Positions 8,706-17,108 of a stretch of DNA of 64,000 nt are shown here, piece after piece. Source of the stretch: a virus; the IMG/VR virus record IMGVR_UViG_3300020442_000015, positions 1 to 64,000 of that record; one strand, written 5' to 3'. The notes beneath the pieces are model-generated. The model ran no database searches. It was given only the letters and a program-made list of their open reading frames with translations, and was not told the DNA's origin. Numbering within the stretch: the first letter of the stretch is position 1; each line of letters begins with the position of its first letter. A program made the translations under genes and the position numbers.

Positions 8706-9298
8706 TGTCAACCGAGGTCATCCCTCTGTTCTCATCTCCACTGTATGTCTCAGTGGATGGTGAGATGCCTGAGGTCGGTAAAGAACTTCAGGAGATTGAG
8801 TGTGTCGAGAGTGGGACTGGTGGATTCTTGTCACAAGAAACCAATGTACTGGATGTTCTTCCACAAGAACTATCTGATTGGGCATACAGACACGTAAGAG
8901 AGTACGTGAATGGTGTGATGGGTGTTAGTTCAGATCACAACCTACAGATTCCAAACTCTTGGATCAGTGTCCTACACAAAGGACAGAGTGCTGGATCACA
9001 CGACCACACCAACAGTATGTACTCAGCGGTGATGTTCCTGTCAGCACCAGAAGGATCTGCAGAACTTGTGTTCGATGCCAACAGGTACAAGATGCTTGAA
9101 CCTACGATTGCAAATTACAATTTGTATAACTCAAGTGTCTATAGAATTTCGCCCAAGACTGGGATGATATGTTTATTCCCCTCCGATATGGTTCACTATG
9201 TGACTGAACATCAGTTGGATGAACCTCGCGTTAGTCTTTCCTTTAATATATTTGTGAGAGGAAAGTTCGGAGTACAAACTAAATTGCTTACACTATGA
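8705..9298 (+). CDS. 2OG-Fe(II) oxygenase-like protein (tandem copy 1)
   Basis: A 197-residue protein of the TIGR02466-like group. A serine/glycine lead into HDH at residues 99-101 precedes the strand MYSAVMFLSAP. The distal histidine is H164 in FPSDMVHYV, and R175 in RVSLSFNI would bind 2-oxoglutarate. Members of this superfamily hydroxylate proteins or small molecules; the substrate is unknown. It follows thyX (shared A of TAATG) and overlaps a related gene, copy 2, so a local duplication is likely. Confidence 0.75.
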   Translation: MSTEVIPLFSSPLYVSVDGEMPEVGKELQEIECVESGTGGFLSQETNVLDVLPQELSDWAYRHVREYVNGVMGVSSDHNLQIPNSWISVLHKGQSAGSHDHTNSMYSAVMFLSAPEGSAELVFDANRYKMLEPTIANYNLYNSSVYRISPKTGMICLFPSDMVHYVTEHQLDEPRVSLSFNIFVRGKFGVQTKLLTL

Positions 9299-9915
9299 CA
9301 GAGATTCAGGCACTACCACTATTCTCTACACCTGTATACGTTACCGATCCCGATAGGGATATGCCTGACATCTTACCTCAGGTAAAGTCTCTAGAGTATG
9401 TTCGTTATTCATACTCTGATCTGGCACACAGGACGATGGATCAACAGGTGCTTGAGAGTTTCCCAGAGATGGCAAAGTGGTTGGAAAGACACATCAATGA
9501 ATACACTCACGGTATGCTCGGGATTAGTTCCGAGCATCATCGTATGAAGGTAACCACATCTTGGGTCAATAAATATAATGTCGGAGGAAGTTCCTATCCT
9601 CACTTCCACGACAACAGTATGTACTCTGGAAATGTATTCTTGTCTGGCAACAGTGGTGCTCTCGTGTTTGAAAGACACAAACACTCGATGATGAAACCAA
9701 CTATTGCTATTCAGAACATATATAATTCCACCCAATACAAAATTGCACCACGCGATTCTGTTCTTGTATTATTTCCATCAAACGTGGTACACTTTACAGA
9801 ACCTACCAACGTAGAAAGATATACATTGTCTTTCAATATGCGCGTGGAAGGTACTCCCGTCTGGATAGAAGACCAATTCACTGAAGAACAAAATGCCGAC
9901 CTACGAATGGATTAA
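9295..9915 (+). CDS. 2OG-Fe(II) oxygenase-like protein (tandem copy 2)
   Basis: At 206 residues it parallels the preceding protein along its full length (LPLFSTPVYV at the start, HFHDNSMYSGNVFL in the core). Candidate iron ligands are H103/H105/D106 and H166 in FPSNVVHFT; R175 would bind the co-substrate. It overlaps its neighbour upstream by ATGA and the next gene by 23 bases. The two copies differ enough to have separate substrates. Confidence 0.75.
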   Translation: MTEIQALPLFSTPVYVTDPDRDMPDILPQVKSLEYVRYSYSDLAHRTMDQQVLESFPEMAKWLERHINEYTHGMLGISSEHHRMKVTTSWVNKYNVGGSSYPHFHDNSMYSGNVFLSGNSGALVFERHKHSMMKPTIAIQNIYNSTQYKIAPRDSVLVLFPSNVVHFTEPTNVERYTLSFNMRVEGTPVWIEDQFTEEQNADLRMD

Positions 9916-10123
9916 CAAAGAGACAGGAGAGATCACGTCAAATTATATGGCGATCTCTGCTCTTGATAAATATAAAGAAGAGCATCCTGAACTTGAAAGA
10001 TATTTCGGGAACCAGAACATCAACACTGTCTACGGCAAACCGAAGCAAGCAGATGGATTCAAGCAAGTAATGCAGAAGATCCAATCTGCTCACCCTGCCG
10101 CAAATTTGAGTCGTTTCACCTAA
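9893..10123 (+). CDS. Conserved phage protein with FmdB-like start
   Basis: A 76-residue protein that begins MPTYEWINKETGEI, recalling the start of FmdB-type proteins, but without cysteines, so no zinc ribbon can form. The remainder is charged and helical. I recall similar proteins beside phoH in T4-like cyanophages. Its role is unknown. Confidence 0.65.
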   Translation: MPTYEWINKETGEITSNYMAISALDKYKEEHPELERYFGNQNINTVYGKPKQADGFKQVMQKIQSAHPAANLSRFT

Positions 10124-10126
10124 ATT

Positions 10127-10876
10127 ATGCCACCTAGAAAGCGTAAGACCCCAGTATCGTCTAGTATGTCTGCTAAACAGATGCGTCGTAAGAAACCGAT
10201 CAACCTTGATCATCTCAAGACTATCGAACCACTCACTCCAAACCAGGAGAGAGTGTTCACATCGTATGCTGAAGGCAAGAATTTAATTCTTCACGGTGCT
10301 GCTGGTACTGGTAAAACTTTTATCAGTTTGTACCTTGCAATGAAGGATGTGATGGAACCATCTTCTCCATACGAGAAGGTATATATGGTGAGATCTCTTG
10401 TCCCAACACGTGAGATTGGTTTCCTTCCTGGAGATCACGAGGACAAGTCAAACTTGTACCAGATTCCATACAAGAATATGGTGAAGTATATGTTTGAGAT
10501 GCCTGATGATGCAGCATTTGAAATGTTGTATGACAATCTACGTTCTCAAGAGACAGTATCTTTCTGGTCCACCTCATTCATTCGTGGTGTGACTATGGAT
10601 AACTGTGTCATTATCGTAGATGAATTCAGCAACTTGAATTTCCACGAACTTGATAGTATAATTACTAGGGTAGGTGAAAACTGTAAGATCATCTTTAGTG
10701 GTGACTACTCACAGTCCGACCTTGTGAAATCCAACGAGAAGAATGGTGTCCTGGACTTTATGAGAATCATTCAGACAATGCAGTCTTTTGATGTTGTGGA
10801 GTTTGGTATCGAAGACATCGTTCGCTCTGGTCTGGTCAGAGAATATCTGATTAGCAAAATTAACCTTGGTATGTAA
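10127..10876 (+). CDS. phoH: PhoH-like ATPase
   Basis: The 249-residue protein has Walker A GAAGTGKT at residues 57-64 and Walker B VIIVDEFSNL at 161-170, followed by the sensor-like IIFSGDYSQSD. This is the PhoH family, related to SF1 helicase cores and common in marine phages. Its role may be RNA-linked or phosphate-stress linked; neither is settled. It has a lysine/arginine-rich N-terminus. It lies three bases after the previous gene and two before the exonuclease. Confidence 0.92.
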   Translation: MPPRKRKTPVSSSMSAKQMRRKKPINLDHLKTIEPLTPNQERVFTSYAEGKNLILHGAAGTGKTFISLYLAMKDVMEPSSPYEKVYMVRSLVPTREIGFLPGDHEDKSNLYQIPYKNMVKYMFEMPDDAAFEMLYDNLRSQETVSFWSTSFIRGVTMDNCVIIVDEFSNLNFHELDSIITRVGENCKIIFSGDYSQSDLVKSNEKNGVLDFMRIIQTMQSFDVVEFGIEDIVRSGLVREYLISKINLGM

Positions 10877-10878
10877 TT

Positions 10879-11547
10879 ATGTTCAAAACAGTGGGACCTC
10901 CTGTTCCACTAACTGAAATGAATGCCGTCACTAAAGGTGACGGTCTTCGTTTATATGAAGTTGGTGATGGTAAATGGTATCCTTCCGTGACGACTGTCAC
11001 CAGTCATCGTAAAAAGGATTCTATTATCAAGTGGCGTAAGCGTGTCGGTGAAGCAGAAGCTAACAAAATTAGCGGGAGAGCATCAGCACGTGGCAATAAG
11101 TTTCACAGTATGGTAGAATCATACTTGAAGAACGAAACGGTTTCATTCGATGATAAGAGCCCTCTTGCCTCTTTCCTATTCAAAACTGCTAAGGAAACTC
11201 TTCATCGTATCGACAACATTCATCTTCTTGAGAGTCCTCTTTACAGTGATAGTCTTCGCATTGCTGGTCGTGTTGACTGCATAGCAGAGTACGATGGTGA
11301 ACTTGCTGTCATTGACTTCAAGACATCCACGAAAGAGAAGAAAGAATCCTGGATTGAAAACTACTTCGTTCAGGAAACTGCATACGCTGCGATGTACTAC
11401 GAACGTAGTGGCGTAAAGGTTGACAAGATCGTCACCCTCATTGCAACTGAAGAAGGTGGTATGCAGATCTTTGAAAAATATGATCTCGATTACTACTACG
11501 TTCTTCTTGAGGAGTACATCCAAGAGTTTATGCAATCCATTAAATGA
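10879..11547 (+). CDS. PD-(D/E)XK exonuclease, MGME1-like
   Basis: The 222-residue protein has the motif order of the mitochondrial genome maintenance exonuclease-like group: RGNKFHSMVE with H76, GRVD at 130-133, the core VIDFKTS with D146 and K148, and Q165 in VQETAYAAMY. Such enzymes degrade single-stranded DNA ends and act in recombination or degradation of host DNA. It lies in the replication block directly before gp33. Confidence 0.85.
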   Translation: MFKTVGPPVPLTEMNAVTKGDGLRLYEVGDGKWYPSVTTVTSHRKKDSIIKWRKRVGEAEANKISGRASARGNKFHSMVESYLKNETVSFDDKSPLASFLFKTAKETLHRIDNIHLLESPLYSDSLRIAGRVDCIAEYDGELAVIDFKTSTKEKKESWIENYFVQETAYAAMYYERSGVKVDKIVTLIATEEGGMQIFEKYDLDYYYVLLEEYIQEFMQSIK

Positions 11548-11789
11548 AAGAATTCAAAGACAAATTTATGACACAAGCAAAGTTTTCAACGATGGTTGAA
11601 GACGTGGTGAAGAATAGTAATGGTCTTGTGAATTACATTGATGCTGTCATTGTGGTATGTGACGAGTTAGAGATTGAGGTTGATACTGTCAACAAACTCA
11701 TCTCAAAACCGCTGAAAGACAAGATTAAGTTTAATGCCCAGCAACTAAACTTTGTAAAACGAACAAGCAGAGGAGTCCTCCCGATATGA
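11544..11789 (+). CDS. 33: Late promoter transcription accessory protein gp33
   Basis: The 81-residue product resembles T4 gp33 in size, position and pattern: a helical N-terminus (FSTMVEDVV), NYIDAVIVVCDELEIEV, then the SKPLKDKI segment. gp33 binds the RNA polymerase beta flap and couples the late sigma gp55 and the sliding clamp to late promoters. It overlaps its neighbours by ATGA on both sides. Start 11568 (MTQAKF) is also possible. Confidence 0.75.
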   Translation: MKEFKDKFMTQAKFSTMVEDVVKNSNGLVNYIDAVIVVCDELEIEVDTVNKLISKPLKDKIKFNAQQLNFVKRTSRGVLPI

Positions 11790-12127
11790 CGGAGCAACCA
11801 TTTTACGAATCAAATGTAATTAGAGAAGAACTAAAGGAGATGGAGCAACTCTATCTCGATCTTGCCAAACTCTCCTACAATCTTCCGCGCCTGAACCAGG
11901 AAGAAAAATTAGATCACATTCGGAAAACCCTGGAACTGATCGCCAAACAAAAGGTTTTCTATGCTAGACTTGCTTTGATGTCACACGAGGATGAAGAAGC
12001 ACGTGAAGTAAAGCATCGTATTGATACGATGACGGAGATGTATTCCAACGGGAAGCACATCAATCAAGTTCTAGACGAGATGGAGGAAAAACTCCTTGGT
12101 CTCAAAGCAACTCTTGACAACGCCTAA
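11786..12127 (+). CDS. DUF1825 family protein
   Basis: A 113-residue all-helical protein (EELKEMEQLYLDLAKLSY, then paired helices around FYARLALMS and ITMTEMYSNG-like turns). It fits DUF1825, a family of cyanobacteria and their phages with unknown function, suggesting acquisition from a host. Its stop overlaps a CTAAATA element. It is placed between gp33 and gp32. Confidence 0.75.
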   Translation: MTEQPFYESNVIREELKEMEQLYLDLAKLSYNLPRLNQEEKLDHIRKTLELIAKQKVFYARLALMSHEDEEAREVKHRIDTMTEMYSNGKHINQVLDEMEEKLLGLKATLDNA

Positions 12128-12186
12128 ATAATGCGTTACCCTTATTGGGTAGTACACACAACAAAAACACACACGAGGAACACACA
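12124..12186 (+). promoter_or_regulatory. gp32 leader: late-type element, hairpin and A/C-rich tract
   Basis: CTAAATA at 12124-12130 is followed by a TACCC-TTATT-GGGTA hairpin at 12137-12151 and then a 35-base tract almost free of T and structure, which holds the GAGGAA ribosome site. In T4, gp32 represses its own mRNA through a structured element followed by an unstructured leader, so this layout could act in the same way. Confidence 0.5.
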
Positions 12187-13104
12187 ATGTCTTTTGCAAA
12201 TCTCAAGAAGAAGTCTGGTTCGTTTTCTAACCTGACCAAAGAGATTGAAAAAATGTCCAGCGGCGGAAAGAAAGTCGATGACCGCTTCTGGAAACCCCAA
12301 GTGGATAAGAGTGGCAACGGGTTTGCCGTTATCCGCTTCCTTCCTGAGTCCGAAGGTAGTGACCTTCCGTGGGCACAGGTTTGGAGTCACGCTTTCCAAG
12401 GTCCTGGTGGTTGGTTGATTGACAACTGCCCCACTACCAAAGGTGAAAAGTGTCCTGTTTGTGCTGCTAACACTGCTCTCTGGAACAGTGGAACTGAAGC
12501 AGACAAGGACGTGGCACGTAAACAAAAGCGTAAGTTGTCGTACTACAGCAACATCTATGTCGTCAAGGATCCTCTGAATCCTGAGAACGAAGGCAAGGTC
12601 TTCCTGTACAAGTACGGCAAGCGTATCTTTGACAAACTGATGGCAAAGATGCAACCCGACGAGAATGACTATGATCCGCAACCTGCATTCAATCCTTTCG
12701 ATCTCTGGAAGGGTGCTGACTTCAAACTGAAGATCAAGCAAGTCGCTGGTTTCTGGAACTACGATGACTCAGTGTTCACTACACCTGATGTCCTTGGTGG
12801 TAAGTCTGACACTGAACTTGAAGAGGTGTACAACTCGATGCACGACCTTGCATCATTCACTTCTGATGATCAGTTCAAGTCCTATGAAGAACTTGAGGGA
12901 CGTATGAAGCAAGTGCTTGGTCGTCCTGCTGCCACTCGCATCGATGAAGAAACGCTGGAGGCAGAATCTGACTTTAATGCCCCTGATATTACCTCTCGTA
13001 ATACCGAGGCACCTTCCTGGACTGCCACTGTGGACAGTAAAACAACTGGCACAGAGGATGAAGATCATATGTCTTACTTTGCTAAACTTGCAGAAGAAGA
13101 CTAA
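12187..13104 (+). CDS. 32: Single-stranded DNA-binding protein gp32
   Basis: The ATG at 12187 follows GAGGAA and was preferred to an upstream in-frame ATG at 12145. The 305-residue product starts with a basic cooperative region (MSFANLKKKSGSF). Zinc-binding candidates are H68, C81, C89 and C92 in KGEKCPVC. It ends in an acidic tail (MSYFAKLAEED) like the T4 protein. It coats single-stranded DNA in replication and recombination. The leader suggests autoregulation. Confidence 0.93.
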   Translation: MSFANLKKKSGSFSNLTKEIEKMSSGGKKVDDRFWKPQVDKSGNGFAVIRFLPESEGSDLPWAQVWSHAFQGPGGWLIDNCPTTKGEKCPVCAANTALWNSGTEADKDVARKQKRKLSYYSNIYVVKDPLNPENEGKVFLYKYGKRIFDKLMAKMQPDENDYDPQPAFNPFDLWKGADFKLKIKQVAGFWNYDDSVFTTPDVLGGKSDTELEEVYNSMHDLASFTSDDQFKSYEELEGRMKQVLGRPAATRIDEETLEAESDFNAPDITSRNTEAPSWTATVDSKTTGTEDEDHMSYFAKLAEED

Positions 13105-13109
13105 AGGTT

Positions 13110-13400
13110 ATGAAACGACTCGCTATCGCACTTGCAACTCTACTCGTCGCATCTCCTGCGATGGCGGGTCACGCCAGGCGATCTGGTGATGGGTTTGAAG
13201 TAGAACCTTCACACTGTGTCTACGATCAACTGTTCCATACTTGGAACTGCTGGTACAAACCAGTCAGACCTACTAGACAACCACGTCACTATCATAACCA
13301 CTATCATTACCAGCACGGTGGTCCTTACTTTCGCCCTAACAAGCACAATGAACACGGTGTTCCGTGTTACTTCTACAAGAAAGACGGTTGGTGTTTCTAA
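13110..13400 (+). CDS. Small secreted His/Cys-containing protein
   Basis: The 96-residue product has a typical signal peptide (MKRLAIALATLLVASPAMA, cut after about residue 19). The mature part is rich in His, Tyr and aromatics (RHYHNHYHYQHGG) and holds four cysteines that could form two disulfides. It starts six bases after gp32. The His cluster could bind metal, but this is only a guess. It converges with gp53 without any spacer. Confidence 0.7.
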   Translation: MKRLAIALATLLVASPAMAGHARRSGDGFEVEPSHCVYDQLFHTWNCWYKPVRPTRQPRHYHNHYHYQHGGPYFRPNKHNEHGVPCYFYKKDGWCF

Positions 13401-14396
13401 TTAGTATCCGCCGCCGTAGTATCCACCACCAGACGATCCACTGCTTCCGCTAGATCCACTTGATCCAGAGGAACTACTGCTTGATCCACTGCTGCTACTG
13501 CTGCTACTGGAACTGCTGCTGGAGGAAGAGGAACTACTGCTTGAAGAGGTTGTGCTACTGGTATTACTGTAGGTGGTTGAGGTTGAGGGTGTTGTGCTAA
13601 CCGTTGTTGTAGTATCTTCGACGATTGTTGCACCTGTGCTCGTACCGCTACCAGAACCTCCAGAGGAGATAAGTGCAGTAGAAGAACCACTGCCAGATGC
13701 AGACCCAGTTGAAGCAGTGCTTTGACTGGGTTTTCTATAGTTTGTGATCCCGATGAACTCTTCAGCAAGAGTTGTTGGGGTCTTTTTGTTTCCGTCAACA
13801 TCGATCTCACCGTGTGGTAGATATGCTGCGAGTTTCTTGAACTCTTTTACGAAGTCATTAACATAACCTTCACGAAGCAAGAAGATGTTTCTCTTCTTTT
13901 CATTCTCCGCTGCTTCCATCTCATAATACGTGACTGGTTTCCTAGAATCTGCCTTAGGAACTATAGTTCCATCAGGTCTGATGAATTGGAACGACTCATT
14001 CACAATAAGTCCTTCATCCAGAACCTTGATACCGTCTGTTGTTTTTATTTCATACGTTTCATAGTGACTGACCTTATCAACTGAACCATACTTGTTCAAC
14101 ACGTGAGCATATAATTGCTCTCTTGTCATTGGCCAATCATCATATACATTGATGATGTTATTGCAGAGAAGAACAACCCAGTCTAAACCAGGGTCACCAT
14201 ACAACACGTTAGCAATCTGATCAGGACGCTCACCTTCACCGATTTCATACTGTACAAATCCAAGCAGTGCACCTTGAAGATCATCTCTGATCTTGATGCG
14301 ACGGAAGATGTTCTTAGTCAGTTGGAAAGGATGATTACCATTGACCTGAGAACGATCTCTGATGTATACGTTGGGAAGATACTTAAAATAACTCAT
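13401..14396 (-). CDS. 53: Baseplate wedge protein gp53 with Ser/Gly tail
   Basis: The first ~225 residues match gp53: MSYFKYLPNVYIRD, FVQYEIGEGERPDQIANVLYG with a LysM-like turn, and LDWVVLLCNNIINVYDDWP. gp53 joins baseplate wedges to the hub. The last ~100 residues are an unusual low-complexity tail of Ser, Thr and Gly, with a run of about seventeen consecutive Ser, then Gly-Ser blocks, and a GGGYYGGGY end. T4 gp53 is shorter (196). Stop codons of this gene and the facing secreted gene abut exactly. It overlaps gp48 by 4 bases and both are transcribed leftward. Confidence 0.9.
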   Translation of the reverse strand: MSYFKYLPNVYIRDRSQVNGNHPFQLTKNIFRRIKIRDDLQGALLGFVQYEIGEGERPDQIANVLYGDPGLDWVVLLCNNIINVYDDWPMTREQLYAHVLNKYGSVDKVSHYETYEIKTTDGIKVLDEGLIVNESFQFIRPDGTIVPKADSRKPVTYYEMEAAENEKKRNIFLLREGYVNDFVKEFKKLAAYLPHGEIDVDGNKKTPTTLAEEFIGITNYRKPSQSTASTGSASGSGSSTALISSGGSGSGTSTGATIVEDTTTTVSTTPSTSTTYSNTSSTTSSSSSSSSSSSSSSSSSSSSGSSSSSSGSSGSSGSSGSSGGGYYGGGY

Positions 14397-15487
14397 CTGA
14401 TCATATCTCGTGTGATGAAGGCAGTTTCCTTCAGTGTAAGTGCCATTTCCATAGCAGCAGGACCATAATCATCCAGTTCGCTTTGCAATCCTTTCAAAGT
14501 ATTCATCTGACCGTCAGGTGTGACGTTCATATTGAGTCCAGTGATCACCATCTTGGTTGGGAACTGCATAATCTCTCTGAGACGTGCACCTTTTCCACTG
14601 ATCTCTTCAACTCTAGTTTCTCCAGAACCATTTGACTCGACACGAACAATCGAGCATCTAACATAGTCAGGGATGTTCAGGTATCTAGCACCACCGTATG
14701 ACTCGGTGCCAGACTTCATAATTTTTTCCATAATGGAACCTTCTTCAACATTCCCCAACGGATCATAGTTACCAGCAGTACCACTGACTGATGGCAGCAT
14801 TGCTTTTCTGAGTGCGTTGAAGATGTTGTAGCATTCTCTCGCTTCTTCTGGATTGCGAGGTGCCATCTTAAAGTTAAAACTGTGCTCTCTATAGTTCACA
14901 CCACGGAAGGTGACTTCCTGGTACGGGTTGAACACTTTTTTATTGACAAGTGCGTTAATATCTTGTGCGCTGATGCTTCCTTCAAGACCAAGAGAACTGT
15001 TCACAGCACCAAGACCAGATGCAATAGCGTTCAAACCAAACTGAGGTTTGACACTCGCTGCAAACTGTTGGATGTTCGTGACTAGATCTCCACCCTGCCC
15101 TGCACCTTGTTCCGACAATGCTTTCAGAGCACCAACACCAGCGGGACCTAGAGTTGTCTCGTTATAGATGGTGTTATACGATTCTGAAAGATTATTGGGA
15201 AGATATAGATAAATAGTGAAACGAATCGGTTCACCTCTCGACCCTCCGTTGGGAGCATACATACCACCAGGATTCTTTCCCATATATGTGTATGGATTAC
15301 CAGCATTGCTAGAACTATCGTAGACCTGAATCTTCAGATAATCTACAACTCTAGTCTCTTCGGCATCCTGAACATCGATACCATCACGCGATGTGAATGG
15401 CATCTCAGGGAGAGCTCTTGGATATACAAGTGGGGCTATTGACATTGATGAAACAACAGAGATCTTATCAAGGTAGGTTTCAGCCAA
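14393..15487 (-). CDS. 48: Baseplate tail-tube cap protein gp48
   Basis: The 364-residue protein matches T4 gp48 (364) in length. It shows the expected pattern: YLPNNLSESYNTIY, the segment VTFRGVNYREHSFNFKMAPR with NPEEA, and a C-terminus DYGPAAMEMALTLKETAFIT. gp48 caps the baseplate hub and starts tail-tube growth. It is co-transcribed with gp53 on the minus strand. Its first 40 bases overlap the start of the divergent gp4. Confidence 0.92.
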   Translation of the reverse strand: MAETYLDKISVVSSMSIAPLVYPRALPEMPFTSRDGIDVQDAEETRVVDYLKIQVYDSSSNAGNPYTYMGKNPGGMYAPNGGSRGEPIRFTIYLYLPNNLSESYNTIYNETTLGPAGVGALKALSEQGAGQGGDLVTNIQQFAASVKPQFGLNAIASGLGAVNSSLGLEGSISAQDINALVNKKVFNPYQEVTFRGVNYREHSFNFKMAPRNPEEARECYNIFNALRKAMLPSVSGTAGNYDPLGNVEEGSIMEKIMKSGTESYGGARYLNIPDYVRCSIVRVESNGSGETRVEEISGKGARLREIMQFPTKMVITGLNMNVTPDGQMNTLKGLQSELDDYGPAAMEMALTLKETAFITRDMIR

Positions 15488-15894
15488 GTTACCCTGGAAA
15501 GTATAAGGGGGATCCTACAAACATTATTTATAGATCTTTGTGGGAACGTAAACTGATGGTATGGTGTGATAGAAATGAATCAATTCTTGAGTGGGGTTCG
15601 GAAGAAATTGTCATTCCATACCGTAGTCCTGTTGACGGTAGGATTCACCGCTATTTTCCAGACTTTTATATACGAGCACGCACCAGGCAAGGAGGGATTG
15701 AGAAGTTCATTATCGAGGTTAAACCGAAAGCCCAGTGTGCGCCCCCCAAGAAACCTAAACGGCAAACCAAAAGATACATAAATGAAGTGAAGACATACGC
15801 TGTCAATGATGCCAAATGGAAGGCAGCGAAAGAATTTTGTGATGACAGGAGGATGAAGTTCCTTATTCTCACAGAGAAAGAGCTCAAAGTATGA
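15448..15894 (+). CDS. 4: Head completion nuclease gp4
   Basis: The ATG at 15448 gives 148 residues, close to T4 gp4 (150). The frame is open further up, but the conserved part begins near FQPSYPGKYKGDPTN. It has a PD-(D/E)XK core: RSLWERKL, then YFPDFYI with D72 and IIEVK with E90/K92. gp4 completes packaged heads and prepares DNA for the neck. The gene starts inside gp48 on the other strand. Confidence 0.9.
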   Translation: MKQQRSYQGRFQPSYPGKYKGDPTNIIYRSLWERKLMVWCDRNESILEWGSEEIVIPYRSPVDGRIHRYFPDFYIRARTRQGGIEKFIIEVKPKAQCAPPKKPKRQTKRYINEVKTYAVNDAKWKAAKEFCDDRRMKFLILTEKELKV

Positions 15895-16352
15895 GTGCTT
15901 ACACCGACATAAAATCATTAGCAAACAACAAGTCACAGAAATCATCGTGGTGGCGTAACCAGTTGTTCTTTTACCTGAGCTCCAACGTCAAGGGTGTTGA
16001 CAGCGTGATGCCTGGAACAGCAGTGACATTCGGGTATCGTGCAGAGTACGGTGAGAAGATGCAGTTCTGGGACAAGTTCCCAATGGTGTACATCTATGGT
16101 GAAGATGCAACGCACTTCTGGGGTGCCAATGTACACTACCTGCTACCTGAGTACAGGTTCACTGGGTTCAGCCCAGCAGCACCTGCTAAGACACTGCATA
16201 AATACTTGAGGAGCAATGTACTTACTCCGTTATATGGCATCGAAAACTCTGAGTGGCAAGATATTGGTTTAATTCCCTCGGAACAATTCGTAATGACATC
16301 TAACGGTAGAACGCTAGACATACCCCGCACGATAATTTACAAGCGACTCTAA
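15891..16352 (+). CDS. Putative DNA end protector-like protein (gp2-like)
   Basis: The 153-residue protein shows FWDKFPMVYIYG, then FWGANVHYLLPEYRF and SEWQDIGLIPSEQF. I recall this pattern from proteins annotated as DNA end protector in marine T4-like phages. In T4, gene 2 lies beside gene 4, as here. T4 gp2 is much longer (274), so homology is uncertain. It overlaps both neighbours by 1-4 bases. Confidence 0.45.
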   Translation: MSAYTDIKSLANNKSQKSSWWRNQLFFYLSSNVKGVDSVMPGTAVTFGYRAEYGEKMQFWDKFPMVYIYGEDATHFWGANVHYLLPEYRFTGFSPAAPAKTLHKYLRSNVLTPLYGIENSEWQDIGLIPSEQFVMTSNGRTLDIPRTIIYKRL

Positions 16353-17080
16353 TGGGCGTCCCTAATTCATTCCTACAATTTCGTGATTTACTCTCGTCAG
16401 GTTCATTTGAACCATCGAAGGGTAATCTTTTTAGTGTGGAGATGGGTCTCCCTATAATGTTCCAATCCTCAGAGACAGTTCCAAACTTCAGAACTGACAC
16501 TAGAGAGATGTATGAAGCGGTCAATTACCTGGCAGACTCTGTTGTCATCCCCTCTCGTAACGTGACCACAGGTGAGGTCAAGCAGATTGGAATGACTAGA
16601 ACATATGGTACTGGTCAGACTGCAAATGAATTGTCTGTTTCATTCTTGCTGACTAAAAACAACTGGCATAGAAATTTCTTTGAGAAGTGGATGAATGCTA
16701 TTGCGCCTGACAATGAAAACCGTGTGGCATTCTACGATCACTACACCACAGACATTACAGTAAGGAAGTGGGAAAATGGATCTAACATTGTTGCTAAGAC
16801 CACAGTCGATGGAGAACCTCAATACTCCAGACTGAATAAAGCAACTGGTGTGTATTGTTTTGCGAGAGCATTTCCTTTTAATATTAGTAACATCACTTAC
16901 TCTAATGAAGCACAGTTGATGAAGATGGACGTGCAGTTTAAGTACGAACGTTATAGATTTACAACCAAGGTCAAGAGAAGGAACGAGTGGACATCTGACA
17001 TCATTCTTGATGACTTCAATGCATCAACACAGATACTCTCCACTGGTGCATTTGGAATCGACACCCGCTTTGGGGTCTAA
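16352..17080 (+). CDS. 54: Tail-tube-like protein, probably baseplate tube initiator gp54
   Basis: The 242-residue protein has the tube-fold pattern: RNVTTGEVKQIGMTRTYGTG, SVSFLLTKNNWHRNFFEKW, and FPFNISNITY leading to MDVQFKYERY. This is typical of gp19/gp54 proteins. Its place with other hub genes favours gp54, which sits on gp48 and starts the tube. The main tail tube gp19 cannot be excluded from sequence alone. A CTAAATA element follows its stop. Confidence 0.6.
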   Translation: MGVPNSFLQFRDLLSSGSFEPSKGNLFSVEMGLPIMFQSSETVPNFRTDTREMYEAVNYLADSVVIPSRNVTTGEVKQIGMTRTYGTGQTANELSVSFLLTKNNWHRNFFEKWMNAIAPDNENRVAFYDHYTTDITVRKWENGSNIVAKTTVDGEPQYSRLNKATGVYCFARAFPFNISNITYSNEAQLMKMDVQFKYERYRFTTKVKRRNEWTSDIILDDFNASTQILSTGAFGIDTRFGV

Positions 17081-17083
17081 ATA
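17077..17083 (+). promoter_or_regulatory. Late-promoter-like element CTAAATA
   Basis: CTAAATA overlaps the gp54-like stop codon and lies 26 bases before gp26, in the longest gap of this gene run. Confidence 0.45.
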
Positions 17084-17108
17084 GAATTACTGAATTGTTT
17101 TTTACACA

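Noticed and set aside
9893-10123. FmdB zinc-ribbon regulator
   Set aside because: The start resembles FmdB, but there are no cysteines, so no zinc ribbon can exist.
13401-13720. The Ser-repeat DNA as a possible CRISPR array or tandem minisatellite
   Set aside because: The repeats are trinucleotide codon repeats inside gp53 in frame, without regular spacers.
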